Of a stretch of 64,000 nucleotides of DNA, positions 9,645 through 18,395 are shown in pieces. Origin of the DNA: Microvirga solisilvae (GTDB lineage Bacteria; Pseudomonadota; Alphaproteobacteria; Rhizobiales; Beijerinckiaceae). A model generated the notes under the pieces. It was not told the DNA's origin. It worked only from the letters and a program-made list of their open reading frames with translations, and searched no databases. The stretch is from the NCBI RefSeq assembly GCF_022808595.1, contig NZ_JAKUCN010000001.1, positions 372,001-436,000 of the forward strand. Direction: 5' to 3'. The translations under genes and the position numbers were made by a program. Position 1 is the stretch's first letter, and every line of letters starts with the position of its first letter.

Positions 9645-10367
9645 TCAGTCGATCAGGGACAGGCGAACGCGCCGGTTCTGCTTGCCCTTTTTCTCGATGT
9701 CGGTGATCGAGGCTTGGCCGATCTCGCCTGTCCGGCGCACATGGGTGCCGCCACACGGCTGTAGGTCGATGCCTTCGATCTCGACCAGGCGCACACGGCC
9801 CGAGCCACGCGGCGGCTTCACCGACATGGTCTTCACGAGGCCCGGATTGGCATCGAGCTCCTCGTCCGTGATCCATCGCTCCGTGACAGGCGCATCGCGC
9901 GCGATCAGGGCGTTGAGCTTGTCGGTCAGCTCGGTTTTATCGAGGCCAGCATCGGGAATGTCGAAATCGAGTCGCCCATCGCCGTCGCCAATCGCGCCGC
10001 CGGTGACCGGGTAGGGCAGCACGACGCTCAGGAGATGGAGAGCCGTATGAACGCGCATACGCTTGAAGCGGCGCTCCCAATCGAGCTGCAATTCAACGCT
10101 TTCACCGGGAGCGAAGCGCGAGGCCGCGTCGGCTCCCACGAGATGCACGATCTGCGAGCGGTCGGTGCCATAGACCGTATTCGTGACTTCGATGCGCTCG
10201 CCATTCGCACGGACGATAGCACCCACATCGCCCGGTTGCCCGCCGCCCTGGGCGTAGAAGACAGTGCGGTCGAGAATAATACCGCCTTCGGGTGTTACGC
10301 TAAGCACGGTGGCGGTGCAGGAACGTGCATAGGCATCGTCACGAAACAGAAGCGCAGTCGCTGTCAT
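9645..10367 (-). CDS. alaX: Alanyl-tRNA editing protein (AlaX family)
   Basis: A 240-residue stand-alone editing domain related to AlaRS and ThrRS, expected to hydrolyse Ser-tRNA(Ala), or Gly-tRNA(Ala), in trans. The zinc-binding elements are HTALHLL (HxxxH) in the middle and CGGTHVRRTGEIG (CxxxH) near the C-terminus. The N-terminal part (VFYAQGGGQPGDVG) is the beta-barrel domain found in the longer AlaX forms. I place the start at ATG 10367. Upstream in-frame codons would add about 29 arginine/proline-rich residues not seen in the family. It lies 84 nt downstream of the photolyase gene on the same strand and may be cotranscribed. Confidence 0.85.
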   Translation of the reverse strand: MTATALLFRDDAYARSCTATVLSVTPEGGIILDRTVFYAQGGGQPGDVGAIVRANGERIEVTNTVYGTDRSQIVHLVGADAASRFAPGESVELQLDWERRFKRMRVHTALHLLSVVLPYPVTGGAIGDGDGRLDFDIPDAGLDKTELTDKLNALIARDAPVTERWITDEELDANPGLVKTMSVKPPRGSGRVRLVEIEGIDLQPCGGTHVRRTGEIGQASITDIEKKGKQNRRVRLSLID

Positions 10368-10450
10368 GGCTGTTCCAGTTGGAGCGAAAGAAAACATAGG
10401 GGCTGATGCTGACGGTAAGCCGCGCGGCGGGTCAAGCCGTTCTCTTGGTC

Positions 10451-11914
10451 TCATGAATCGAAATCGCGCAGGCTCCTGAAGGCGGTGAGTGCGCGCTCAC
10501 GCGCCGGGCCGTGCGGAACAATCGGGGCAGGGTAGGTTTTTCCCAACTCCATGCCTGCGGCTTTCAAAACGGCGGCGGGCGCTTCCCAGGGTTTGTGAAT
10601 GAAGGCTTCAGGGAGGTTGGCGAGTTCCGGCACATGAGCGCGCACGTAATTACCACTCGGATCGAATTTTTCGCCCTGCGTGACGGGATTGAAGATGCGA
10701 TGGAACGGAGACGAATCCGGGCCTGATCCCGCAATCCATTGCCAGCTGAAGGCGTTGTTCGCCGGATCAGCATCAACCAGCGTATCCCAGAACCACGCCT
10801 CGCCCTGACGCCAATCGGTCAGCAGGTGCTTTACGAGGAAGGAAGCCACGATCATGCGCACGCGGTTGTGCATCCAGCCTGTGCGCCAGAGCTGGCGCAT
10901 GCCCGCATCCACGATCGGGTATCCCGTCAGGCCCTTCTGCCAGGCATTGAGAGTTTTCGGATCGTCGACCCACGGAAATTTTTCGAAACGCGGGGCGTGA
11001 GATTTTTCCGGCAGGTGTGGATAAATGTGCAGAAGTTGATGGCTGAAATCGCGCCACACCACCTCGCTCAGGAATTTCTGTGCGTCCTGGCGCAATTCCG
11101 GTCGCTCGGCCGTGAGATTCTGGACTGCATGCCAGACCTGGCGCGGGCTGATCTCGCCGAATCTCAGGTGTGGCGACAGCCGGGAGGTCGATTCTTTCCC
11201 CGGCGCATCCCGCCCTTGCGCATAGCCCGAAAGGTTCGTCTCGAGAAAATCCCGCAGCTTTTCCTGCGCTGCTTTCTCGCCTGGGCGCCATGCGTCTTTG
11301 AATGCAGCGGCCCAATCCGGCTTTGTCGGTTTGAGGCCCAGATCGTCTAGATGCGTGCCTTCGTCGAGAAGGGTCTGAGGCCAGGAGCCCCCAGCCATCT
11401 TCTTGGGGGCGCGGAGGGGCGCATCGACCGGCCTTGCCGTCACGGCCCGCAAATAGGGTGTGAACACCTGAAAAGGCTTGCCGGCCTGATTCATCACCTG
11501 CCAGGGCTCGTTGAGAAGCCTGCCATTGAAACTCTGGACCGAGATTCCGCCATCCGTCAGGCGTTTCTTGATCGCCGTGTCGAGAGCAATTTCAGCCGCG
11601 CTGTAGCGCCTGTTCCAGAAAACGGCCGATGCGCCGGTGGCCATGACAGCTTTTTCGATGGCCTTCTGAGCAGGGCCCCGCAGGATCAACAGGTTGGAGC
11701 CTGCCCGCCTCAACGAATCGTCCAAGGCTCCAAGAGAGCCGTGGAGCCACCACCGCGCGGCGCCGCCCAAAGGGCGCAACCCATCCATCAGCTCTTCCAT
11801 GACGACAAGGCACAGAACCGGCGCCCCTGTCGCGACGGCCGCGGAAAGGGCAGGGTTGTCGCTCAGGCGATGATCGTCGCGAAACCAGACAAGAACAGGG
11901 GAGGCCACGCCCAT
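10451..11914 (-). CDS. phrB: Deoxyribodipyrimidine photo-lyase (cryptochrome/photolyase family)
   Basis: A 487-residue FAD enzyme expected to repair UV-induced cyclobutane pyrimidine dimers using blue light. The N-terminal alpha/beta antenna domain begins VLVWFRDDHRLSDNPAL. The C-terminal FAD domain includes RLSPHLRFGEISPRQVW, WVDDPKTLNAWQKGLTGYPIVDAGMRQL and the WYWDTLVDADPANNAFSWQW-type signature (here WFWDTLVDADPANN). This pattern is that of class I CPD photolyases. ATG 11914 is preceded by GGAG. The frame stays open further 5' but runs into tRNA-Asn, so I reject the longer form. Confidence 0.92.
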   Translation of the reverse strand: MGVASPVLVWFRDDHRLSDNPALSAAVATGAPVLCLVVMEELMDGLRPLGGAARWWLHGSLGALDDSLRRAGSNLLILRGPAQKAIEKAVMATGASAVFWNRRYSAAEIALDTAIKKRLTDGGISVQSFNGRLLNEPWQVMNQAGKPFQVFTPYLRAVTARPVDAPLRAPKKMAGGSWPQTLLDEGTHLDDLGLKPTKPDWAAAFKDAWRPGEKAAQEKLRDFLETNLSGYAQGRDAPGKESTSRLSPHLRFGEISPRQVWHAVQNLTAERPELRQDAQKFLSEVVWRDFSHQLLHIYPHLPEKSHAPRFEKFPWVDDPKTLNAWQKGLTGYPIVDAGMRQLWRTGWMHNRVRMIVASFLVKHLLTDWRQGEAWFWDTLVDADPANNAFSWQWIAGSGPDSSPFHRIFNPVTQGEKFDPSGNYVRAHVPELANLPEAFIHKPWEAPAAVLKAAGMELGKTYPAPIVPHGPARERALTAFRSLRDFDS

Positions 11915-12045
11915 TTCTCCACAAGACCCGCTGAAGGCTGCGGTGCTCAATGGCGGGCTATGCAGCACGAAACCGGCCCAAGGCCAAGCCGCACAGGAAG
12001 GATTTGAGGAGAAGAAACCTGGATTTTCAGGGAATTTGGGAAAGT

Positions 12046-12120
12046 TGGCTCCGGCGGTAGGATTCGAACCTACGACCAACGGATTAACAGTCCGCTGCGC
12101 TACCGCTGCGCCACGCCGGA
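12046..12120 (-). tRNA. tRNA-Asn (GTT)
   Basis: A 72-nt cloverleaf plus encoded CCA, read on the minus strand. The acceptor stem TCCGGCG pairs with CGCCGGA, the D-arm is GCGCAGCGGTAGCGC, the anticodon loop is CTGTTAA with GTT, and the T-arm contains GGTTCGAATCC. The discriminator is G, and the CCA is encoded. The gene sits between the photolyase and tRNA-Cys. Confidence 0.95.
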
Positions 12121-12259
12121 ATAAGCCATACCTTCAGGAGACTTTCGTCTCTTCTCGTCGGGCTGCCGGGGCAGCTCTCGTCGACGACGGTGCGTGGCAT
12201 ATAACACGAGATTGGCGGGGTGCAAGCCCCTTTCGTCAGTGATCTCACAAAACCGGCTG

Positions 12260-12288
12260 TTGCTCTTTGAAGGGGCGCTTGCTATGAG
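12260..12288 (+). promoter_or_regulatory. Candidate sigma-70 promoter of tRNA-Cys
   Basis: TTGCTC (12260-12265) and TATGAG (12283-12288) are separated by 17 nt, which would start transcription near 12295, about 25 nt before the tRNA. The -10 match is moderate. This is the best pair in the 199-nt gap between the two tRNA genes, where I see no coding sequence. Confidence 0.4.
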
Positions 12289-12319
12289 GCTCCCGCCGCG
12301 TTCGCGGTACGCCCCGGAT

Positions 12320-12393
12320 GGCCTCGTGGCGGAGTGGTTACGCAGAGGACTGCAAATCCTTGCACCCCGGTTCGATTCCGGGCGAGGCCTCCA
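12320..12393 (+). tRNA. tRNA-Cys (GCA)
   Basis: A complete cloverleaf: acceptor stem GGCCTCG pairs with CGAGGCC, the anticodon loop CTGCAAA carries GCA, the T-arm contains GGTTCGATTCC, and CCA is encoded at 12391-12393. The discriminator base is T (U73), as expected for bacterial tRNA-Cys. pcm starts 25 nt downstream on the same strand. Confidence 0.95.
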
Positions 12394-12417
12394 AGTCGAA
12401 TTCTAAAGGCAATCTCC

Positions 12418-13080
12418 ATGGTCGATTTCTCGCAAGCGCGCCGGATGATGGTTGATAGCCAGCTGCGCACTTTCGATGTGAACGACATTCCGCTGCTCGA
12501 CGCCATGGACAGCGTTCCGCGCGAAATGTTCGTGCTCCCTGGCCGCGAAGAGCTCGCCTATATCGATCAGGACATTCTGATCAGCGATGGCGCCGTCCGC
12601 CGCTATATGCTTTCGCCGATGAACCTTGGTCGCATGATCCAGGCTCTTGGTGTCGAGGCTGGCGAAAAAGCCCTCGATGTCGCCTGCGGCCGTGGCTATG
12701 CCTCCGCCGTTCTCCGCAAGCTCGGCGCCAATGTGACTGCCCTCGATGCGGATGAGGTCCTGAGCGCCGCCGCCCGGAAAAGCCTCGTTGCTGCCGGCGC
12801 CGCCGGTGTGGACGTGGTGAGCGGCCCCCTCGAGGCGGGCTATGCGAAGAATGCCCCTTATGACGTGATCCTCATCAACGGCGCCGTGGATGTTCGCCCC
12901 GACGCTCTTCTGCAGCAGTTGGCCGAAAATGGCCGTCTGGTGTGCGTGAAGGGTCGTGGACGGGCTGCCCGGGCGACGCTTTATGTGCGTTCCGGCGATG
13001 CTTTCGGCGAACGCACCCTGTTCGATGCGGCGGCCCCGGTGCTGGCCCCGTTTGTCCAGGAGCCGGGCTTCACGTTCTAA
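12418..13080 (+). CDS. pcm: Protein-L-isoaspartate O-methyltransferase
   Basis: A 220-residue SAM-dependent methyltransferase of the PIMT family, which methylates L-isoaspartyl residues formed by protein ageing. The N-terminus (MVDFSQARRMMVDSQLRTFDVND) and the PREMF segment near 38 are characteristic. The SAM-binding motif I is LDVACGRGYASAVL near 88-101, and the ILINGAVDVRP segment follows. This is the alphaproteobacterial subgroup usually found directly upstream of tolC, as here. ATG 12418 follows tRNA-Cys closely. The frame is open further upstream, but that extension would run through the tRNA. Confidence 0.88.
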   Translation: MVDFSQARRMMVDSQLRTFDVNDIPLLDAMDSVPREMFVLPGREELAYIDQDILISDGAVRRYMLSPMNLGRMIQALGVEAGEKALDVACGRGYASAVLRKLGANVTALDADEVLSAAARKSLVAAGAAGVDVVSGPLEAGYAKNAPYDVILINGAVDVRPDALLQQLAENGRLVCVKGRGRAARATLYVRSGDAFGERTLFDAAAPVLAPFVQEPGFTF

Positions 13081-13269
13081 ACCTTTCTAAATTCTTAAAA
13101 TCCCTCGCAAATAGTGTCGCTTTTTTGCGCCACCTCTCGGCTAAAATTCAGCGATGCACCGCGCCTTGTTGCCGACTCGTTTGTCATGGGTATTGTTGCG
13201 CTTTAAATGATGTGAGTCTTGTGAATCGATTTCGGTCGCAAGCTTTAGTTCTGATATGTCGTTAGGCAG

Positions 13270-14700
13270 GTGGGCGTGAACCGGAAGCAATTCAGCAGCA
13301 AATATCGCATGCTCCTAGGGGTCATGACCTCCGTTTTCGTGCTGACGGGGGTGAACGCCGTTTCGGCCGAGACCCTGGAGAGCGCCCTGGCGAAGGCCTA
13401 CGGAAACAACCCTAACCTGAATGCTCAGCGCGCCGGCGTCCGCGCCGCCGACGAGAATATCGCTCAGGCAAAAGCCGGCTATCGCCCGCAGATCACGGCC
13501 ACCGCCGATGTGGGCCGCACCTACACGCAATATGACAGCCGCGGCCCAGGCAACCCCTTCACCCGCGAGCCTAATGCGCCGGAAGGCCAACAGCTCACGC
13601 CTCGCGGCTATGGGCTTGAAGCCACCCAGATGATTTTCGACGGTTTCCGGACCGACAACTCTGTCCGCCGCGCGGAGTCGAATGTCCTGGCCTCCCGCGA
13701 GGACCTGACGACCGTCGAGCAGAATACACTTTTCAGCACGGCCAGCGCCTATATGAACGTGCTGCGCGATACGGCCATTCTCGATCTCCAGCGCAACAAC
13801 GTCGAGGTGATCGACGAGCAGCTGCGCCAGACGCGGGACCGCTTCAATGTGGGCGAGGTGACCCGCACCGACGTGGCGCAGGCTGAATCGCGCCTCGCGG
13901 CCGCCCGGTCCCAGGCCAGCCAGGCCGAGGCCAATCTGAGGGCCAGCATTGCCCAGTATCGCCAGTTTGTTGGTGTCGAACCGCAGCAATTGGCTCCGGG
14001 GCGGCCCCTTGACAAGCTTACGCCGCGCAACGTGAACGATGCTCTGAAGTCCGCGCTCAATGAGCATCCGGCCATCAAGGCGGCGCAGCACGCCGTCGAT
14101 GCGGCTGAGTTCCAGGTCAAGATTGCCCAGGGCGCCCTTGCGCCGCAGGTTGGCGTCCGGGCTTCCGTCGGCCAGCGCTTCGCCGTGCGTGGGACGCCGA
14201 ACGACGAACAATTCGCCGCGAGCGCCGTCGCATCGGTTTCCGTGCCGATCTATGAAGGTGGTCAGGCCTATGCCGCGACCCGTCAGGCCAAGGAGCAGGC
14301 CGGGCAGGCCCAGCTTCAGGCCGACTGGGTCCGCGATCAGGTGCGTGCCGCCGTCCTGTCGTCATGGGGAGCTCTCGAGGCTGCCCGCGCGCAGATCGAA
14401 GCGGCCCAGGCACAGATCGATGCTGCCGAGACGGCTCTCAGCGGCGTACGCGAGGAGGCTCGCGTGGGCCAGCGTACGACACTCGACGTCCTGAACGCTC
14501 AGCAGGAACTCCTGACCGCCCGCGTGAATCTGATCCAGGCTCAACGCGACCGCGTGGTCGGCTCCTACAGCCTTGTTCAGGCTATGGGGCGCCTCAATTC
14601 CCGCGTCCTGGGACTGGCAGTGAATCATTACAATCCCAAGATTCACTACGAGCAAGTCAAAGATCTTTGGATTGGTCTGACCACTCCTGATGGTCGTTGA
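13270..14700 (+). CDS. tolC: TolC family outer membrane efflux protein
   Basis: This 476-residue outer-membrane channel would provide the exit duct for type I secretion and RND-type efflux. A signal peptide of about 33 residues (cleavage near AVSA-ET) precedes the two outer-membrane efflux (OEP) repeats. The helices are rich in alanine, glutamine and glutamate, as in the periplasmic alpha-barrel. The repeat joints LREDLTTVEQ/SASAYMNVLRD and VREEARVGQRTTLDVLNAQQ are classical TolC motifs. GTG 13270 is the longest start, and GTG 13276 and ATG 13309 are in-frame alternatives that keep a signal peptide. A 189-nt gap separates it from pcm, and a terminator follows. Confidence 0.92.
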   Translation: MGVNRKQFSSKYRMLLGVMTSVFVLTGVNAVSAETLESALAKAYGNNPNLNAQRAGVRAADENIAQAKAGYRPQITATADVGRTYTQYDSRGPGNPFTREPNAPEGQQLTPRGYGLEATQMIFDGFRTDNSVRRAESNVLASREDLTTVEQNTLFSTASAYMNVLRDTAILDLQRNNVEVIDEQLRQTRDRFNVGEVTRTDVAQAESRLAAARSQASQAEANLRASIAQYRQFVGVEPQQLAPGRPLDKLTPRNVNDALKSALNEHPAIKAAQHAVDAAEFQVKIAQGALAPQVGVRASVGQRFAVRGTPNDEQFAASAVASVSVPIYEGGQAYAATRQAKEQAGQAQLQADWVRDQVRAAVLSSWGALEAARAQIEAAQAQIDAAETALSGVREEARVGQRTTLDVLNAQQELLTARVNLIQAQRDRVVGSYSLVQAMGRLNSRVLGLAVNHYNPKIHYEQVKDLWIGLTTPDGR

Positions 14701-14707
14701 TAAGTTT

Positions 14708-14748
14708 CGGGGTCAGGACGAATTGGTTCTGGCCCCGCTTGTTTTCTA
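14708..14748 (+). terminator. Rho-independent terminator of tolC
   Basis: A 12-bp stem (CGGGGTCAGGAC with GTTCTGGCCCCG, two G-U pairs) and a 6-nt loop are followed by CTTGTTTTCT. It begins 8 nt after the tolC stop. Confidence 0.85.
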
Positions 14749-14772
14749 TAGTTTTGCGTAAAATACTAAGAA

Positions 14773-14786
14773 CATTCTCAAGAATG
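14773..14786. promoter_or_regulatory. 14-bp palindrome upstream of popZ
   Basis: CATTCT-CA-AGAATG is a perfect inverted repeat in the A/T-rich leader, 34 nt before the chosen popZ start. It may be an operator or a small hairpin. I do not recognise the cognate regulator. Confidence 0.3.
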
Positions 14787-14819
14787 AGATTCTAAAACTC
14801 TATTTTATTGGGTGGGGCT

Positions 14820-15368
14820 ATGGGTTCGATGAACCTGAAGGTCAATGAACCATCGATGGAAGATATTTTAGCTTCCATCCGCCGTATTATTTCAGACGAT
14901 CATGAGCCGGCGCCGGCCTTCCGTGATCCTCAGCCGTCTCCGCTGAGATCGGTTCTCGACATTGCCGAGAAGCACGTGTCGTCGGGTTTCTACCCGGAGC
15001 CTCTGGCCGAGTCCGAGATCGCTGCGGCCGAAGATGAGCCTCTGGTGCAAAGCGATCCCTACGAGGAGGAGCGCCCGGTTGTCTCGCTCGTCGAGAGTTC
15101 TGAGCCGCCTGCCTCCGCTGCGCAGTCCCTTGGGCAGCCCTGCGAGCGCAATCCCGGTGAAGCACTGATGTCACGGATGACGGAAACCTCCGTCGCCGAT
15201 GCCTTTGGCCGCCTCGGCGCCGCCCGTGTGGCAAGCCAGCCTCAGACGGTCGAAGACCTGATGAAGGAGATGCTCCGGCCCATGCTCAAGGCATGGCTCG
15301 ACGAGAACCTGCCTGATCTCGTGGAACGGCTCGTGAAGGCCGAGATCGAGCGCGTAACCCGGGGCTGA
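14820..15368 (+). CDS. popZ: PopZ-type polar organising protein (DUF2497)
   Basis: This 182-residue protein has the PopZ architecture. The N-terminal helix (NEPSMEDILASIRRIIS) binds client proteins. A long acidic, proline-rich disordered middle follows (about 30-115). The C-terminal oligomerisation region contains TVEDLMKEMLRPMLKAWLDE followed by LPDLVERLVKAEIERV. In Caulobacter and Agrobacterium, PopZ condenses at the cell pole and anchors ParB-parS and cell-cycle kinases. ATG 14820 follows GGGTGGGG very closely. ATG 14829 is an alternative with better spacing, and TTG 14808 is less likely. valS follows, as is common in this order. Confidence 0.85.
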   Translation: MGSMNLKVNEPSMEDILASIRRIISDDHEPAPAFRDPQPSPLRSVLDIAEKHVSSGFYPEPLAESEIAAAEDEPLVQSDPYEEERPVVSLVESSEPPASAAQSLGQPCERNPGEALMSRMTETSVADAFGRLGAARVASQPQTVEDLMKEMLRPMLKAWLDENLPDLVERLVKAEIERVTRG

Positions 15369-15467
15369 AACCGAACTTTTTCGTCCATCGGTTGACTTCC
15401 CTCGATCCGTCCGGTTTGTAGCCCTCTTGCTCGCGCGTTTGGCGCGCCAACTGGCCGGTATCGCATC

Positions 15468-18176
15468 ATGATGGACAAGACGTTCGACCCCGCTTCCGTC
15501 GAAGCACGCATCGCCACCCGCTGGGAGGAGGCCGAGGCCTTCAAGGCCGGCCGGCCCGATCGCAAGGGCGCGGACCCTTACACCATTGTCATTCCGCCAC
15601 CGAACGTAACGGGCTCGCTCCATATGGGGCATGCGCTCAACAACACGATCCAGGACATCCTCTGCCGCTTCGAGCGCATGCGCGGCAAGGATGTGCTCTG
15701 GCAGCCGGGCATGGACCATGCGGGTATCGCCACGCAGATGGTGGTCGAGCGCCAGCTGATGGAGAAGCAGATTCACCGCCGAGACCTCGGTCGCGAGGAA
15801 TTCATCAAGCGCGTCTGGGAGTGGAAGGACGAATCCGGTGGGCGGATCAAGTCTCAGCTCCAGCGCCTCGGCGCTTCCTGCGACTGGTCGCGCGAGCGCT
15901 TCACCATGGACGAGGGCCTATCCCAGGCCGTGCTGAAGGTCTTCATCGATCTCTACAAGCAGGGCTTGATCTACAAGGACAAGCGCCTCGTGAACTGGGA
16001 CCCCAAGTTCCAGACCGCGATCTCCGATCTTGAGGTGATGCAGGTCGAGGTGAAGGGCAATCTCTGGCATATCCGCTACGCCATCGAAGGCATGCCCGAC
16101 CGCTCCATCACGGTGGCCACCACGCGTCCTGAGACGATGCTCGGCGACGTTGCGGTTGCCGTGCATCCCGAGGATGAGCGCTACAAGGATCTCATCGGCA
16201 AGTTCGCGATCCTGCCTCTCGTGGGCCGCCGCATCCCGATTGTCGCCGATGAATATTCCGACCCGGAGAAGGGCACAGGCGCAGTGAAGATCACGCCTGC
16301 GCACGACTTCAACGATTTCGAAGTCGGCAAACGCCACAAGCTGCCGCTCATCAATATTTTCGGCACGGAAGCGCAGCTCACGCTTGCCGGCAACGAAGCC
16401 TTCCTCGAAGGCATTCAGCAGAGCGATGATCTCAAGGCCGTTATGACTCTCGATGGCCTCGACCGCTTTGAGGCGCGCAAGCGCATCATCGCCATGCTCG
16501 AAGAGCGCGAGATCCTCGTCCAGATCGAACCGAACACCCACATGGTGCCGCACGGCGATCGCTCGAACGTGGTGATCGAGCCGTATCTGACAGACCAATG
16601 GTATGTGAACGTGAAGCCGCTGGCGGATCGTGCGCTCGCCGCCGTTCGCAATGGCAAGACCAAGTTCGTGCCCGAGAACTGGGAGAAGACCTACTTCCAG
16701 TGGCTCGAGAACATCGAGCCGTGGTGCATCTCGCGCCAGCTCTGGTGGGGCCATCAGATCCCGGCCTGGTACGACGATCAGGGCAATATCTTCGTCGCGC
16801 ATTCGGAAGAGGATGCGAAGGCTGAGGCTCGCGCCAAGCATGGCAAGGATGTGCCGCTCAAGCGCGACGAGGACGTGCTCGACACCTGGTTCTCCTCCGC
16901 CCTGTGGCCGTTCTCGACACTGGGCTGGCCTGAGAAGACGCCGGAGCTCGGACGTTATTACCCGACCAACACGCTCGTCACCGGCTTCGACATCATCTTC
17001 TTCTGGGTCGCCCGCATGATGATGATGGGCCTGCACTTCATGGATGAAGTGCCCTTCGATACAGTCTACATCCACGCCCTCGTCCGCGACGAGAAGGGTG
17101 CGAAGATGTCGAAGTCGAAAGGCAATGTCATCGATCCGCTCGATGTGGTGGAGCAGTATGGCGCGGATGCGCTGCGCATGACGCTGACTTCGATGGCGGC
17201 TCAGGGCCGCGACATCAAGCTGTCGGTTCAGCGCGTCGAGAATTACCGCAATTTCGCGACCAAGATCTGGAACGCCGCGCGCTTTGCCGAGATGAACGGC
17301 TGCAAGCGCGTCGCGGGCTTCGATCCGAAGGCCGTGAAGGAGACGCTCAACAAGTGGGCGCTCAGCGAATGCGCGAAGGCGATCAACGAGGTCGCCGCCG
17401 GCATCCAGGCCTACAAGTTCAATGAGGCCGCGGGCGCGGCCTACCGCTTCGTGTGGAACGTGTTCTGCGACTGGACGCTGGAGCTCTCCAAGCCTGTGCT
17501 TCAGGGCGCTGACACGCCTGCGAAGGATGAAACCCGCGCGACGATCGCGTTCATTCTGGACGAGATCTGCAAGCTCCTGCATCCCATCATGCCCTTCCTC
17601 ACGGAGGAGCTGTGGGAGGTGAAGGGTCAGGAAGGGCCGAAGCGTGAGCAGATTCTGGCGCTGACGCCCTGGTCGAACCTCGATCACCTCATCGATACGC
17701 AGGCCGAGGCCGAGATCGGCTGGGTGGTGGATCTCGTCAACGAGATCCGCTCCGCCCGTTCCGAGACCAATGTGCCGGCCGGCGCGCAGATTCCGCTCGT
17801 CCTCGTCGCGTCTTCCGCCGACGTGAAGGGCCGTGCGGATCGCTGGGGCGATATCGTGAAGCGTCTTGCACGTCTCTCCGACATCTCCTTCGCCGACGCA
17901 GCGCCGAAGAGCTCCATCCAGCTTATCATCCGTGGCGAAGTGGCGGCCCTGCCGCTCGAAGGCGTGATCGATCTCGATGCCGAGCGCGCACGTCTCGCCA
18001 AGGAAATCCAGAAGCTCGACGCGGAAGTGTCCAAGATCGACGCAAAGCTCGGGAACGCGGATTTCATCAAGCGCGCGCCGGAAGAGGTTGTCGACGAGCA
18101 GCGCGAGCGCCGCGAGGAAGCGGTTACGCGCAAGGCGAAGATGGAAGAGGCGCTGAGCCGCTTGAAAGACGCCTGA
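15468..18176 (+). CDS. valS: Valyl-tRNA synthetase
   Basis: A 902-residue class I aminoacyl-tRNA synthetase that charges tRNA-Val. The HIGH-type motif is HMGH at 52-55 (in PPPNVTGSLHMGHALN) and the KMSKS motif is at 546-550. The CP1 editing domain lies at about 190-330 (TTRPETMLGDVAVAVHPED, TGAVKITPAHDFND). The anticodon-binding domain spans roughly 610-780. A C-terminal coiled-coil arm (about 838-902, rich in Lys and Glu) contacts the tRNA. ATG 15468 is followed immediately by another ATG, so the first methionine is uncertain by one codon. A strong terminator follows. Confidence 0.95.
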   Translation: MMDKTFDPASVEARIATRWEEAEAFKAGRPDRKGADPYTIVIPPPNVTGSLHMGHALNNTIQDILCRFERMRGKDVLWQPGMDHAGIATQMVVERQLMEKQIHRRDLGREEFIKRVWEWKDESGGRIKSQLQRLGASCDWSRERFTMDEGLSQAVLKVFIDLYKQGLIYKDKRLVNWDPKFQTAISDLEVMQVEVKGNLWHIRYAIEGMPDRSITVATTRPETMLGDVAVAVHPEDERYKDLIGKFAILPLVGRRIPIVADEYSDPEKGTGAVKITPAHDFNDFEVGKRHKLPLINIFGTEAQLTLAGNEAFLEGIQQSDDLKAVMTLDGLDRFEARKRIIAMLEEREILVQIEPNTHMVPHGDRSNVVIEPYLTDQWYVNVKPLADRALAAVRNGKTKFVPENWEKTYFQWLENIEPWCISRQLWWGHQIPAWYDDQGNIFVAHSEEDAKAEARAKHGKDVPLKRDEDVLDTWFSSALWPFSTLGWPEKTPELGRYYPTNTLVTGFDIIFFWVARMMMMGLHFMDEVPFDTVYIHALVRDEKGAKMSKSKGNVIDPLDVVEQYGADALRMTLTSMAAQGRDIKLSVQRVENYRNFATKIWNAARFAEMNGCKRVAGFDPKAVKETLNKWALSECAKAINEVAAGIQAYKFNEAAGAAYRFVWNVFCDWTLELSKPVLQGADTPAKDETRATIAFILDEICKLLHPIMPFLTEELWEVKGQEGPKREQILALTPWSNLDHLIDTQAEAEIGWVVDLVNEIRSARSETNVPAGAQIPLVLVASSADVKGRADRWGDIVKRLARLSDISFADAAPKSSIQLIIRGEVAALPLEGVIDLDAERARLAKEIQKLDAEVSKIDAKLGNADFIKRAPEEVVDEQRERREEAVTRKAKMEEALSRLKDA

Positions 18177-18207
18177 GCCTTCTGAGGCATCTCAATTATA
18201 AATAAAT

Positions 18208-18237
18208 ATGCCCGGCCTTGTGCCGGGCATTTTCTTT
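18208..18237 (+). terminator. Rho-independent terminator of valS
   Basis: A perfect 9-bp stem (ATGCCCGGC with GCCGGGCAT) with loop CTTGT is followed by TTTCTTT. It begins 31 nt after the valS stop. Confidence 0.9.
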
Positions 18238-18257
18238 GGTGGATTACATTTCTCTAA

Positions 18258-18358
18258 CCTCATCCTGAGGAGCGAGCTTGCTCGCGTCTCGAAGGAGGTT
18301 CCAGAGTGCACTGGACACTCCTTCGAGACGGTCGCTACGCGACATCCTCAGGATGAGG
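18258..18358. repeat. About 100-bp palindromic interspersed repeat
   Basis: The element starts with CCTCATCCTGAGGA and ends with TCCTCAGGATGAGG. Inside lies a second nested pair, CGTCTCGAAGGAG and CTCCTTCGAGACG, so the whole unit can fold into one long hairpin. This is the classic form of the short palindromic repeats scattered between genes in Bradyrhizobium, Methylobacterium and relatives. It lies between the valS terminator and the end of mntH and carries no coding sequence. Confidence 0.8.
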
Positions 18359-18395
18359 GTAAAGATGGACCCAGGCTTGAATGCTTGCTCAGCCT

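Noticed and set aside
11915-12079. N-terminal extension of the photolyase
   Set aside because: It would translate part of tRNA-Asn. The family start with a good Shine-Dalgarno is at 11914.
15918-17687. 589-codon open frame antisense to valS
   Set aside because: It mirrors valS codon by codon, as G+C-rich genes often do, has no ribosome-binding site or family resemblance, and the sense gene is certain.
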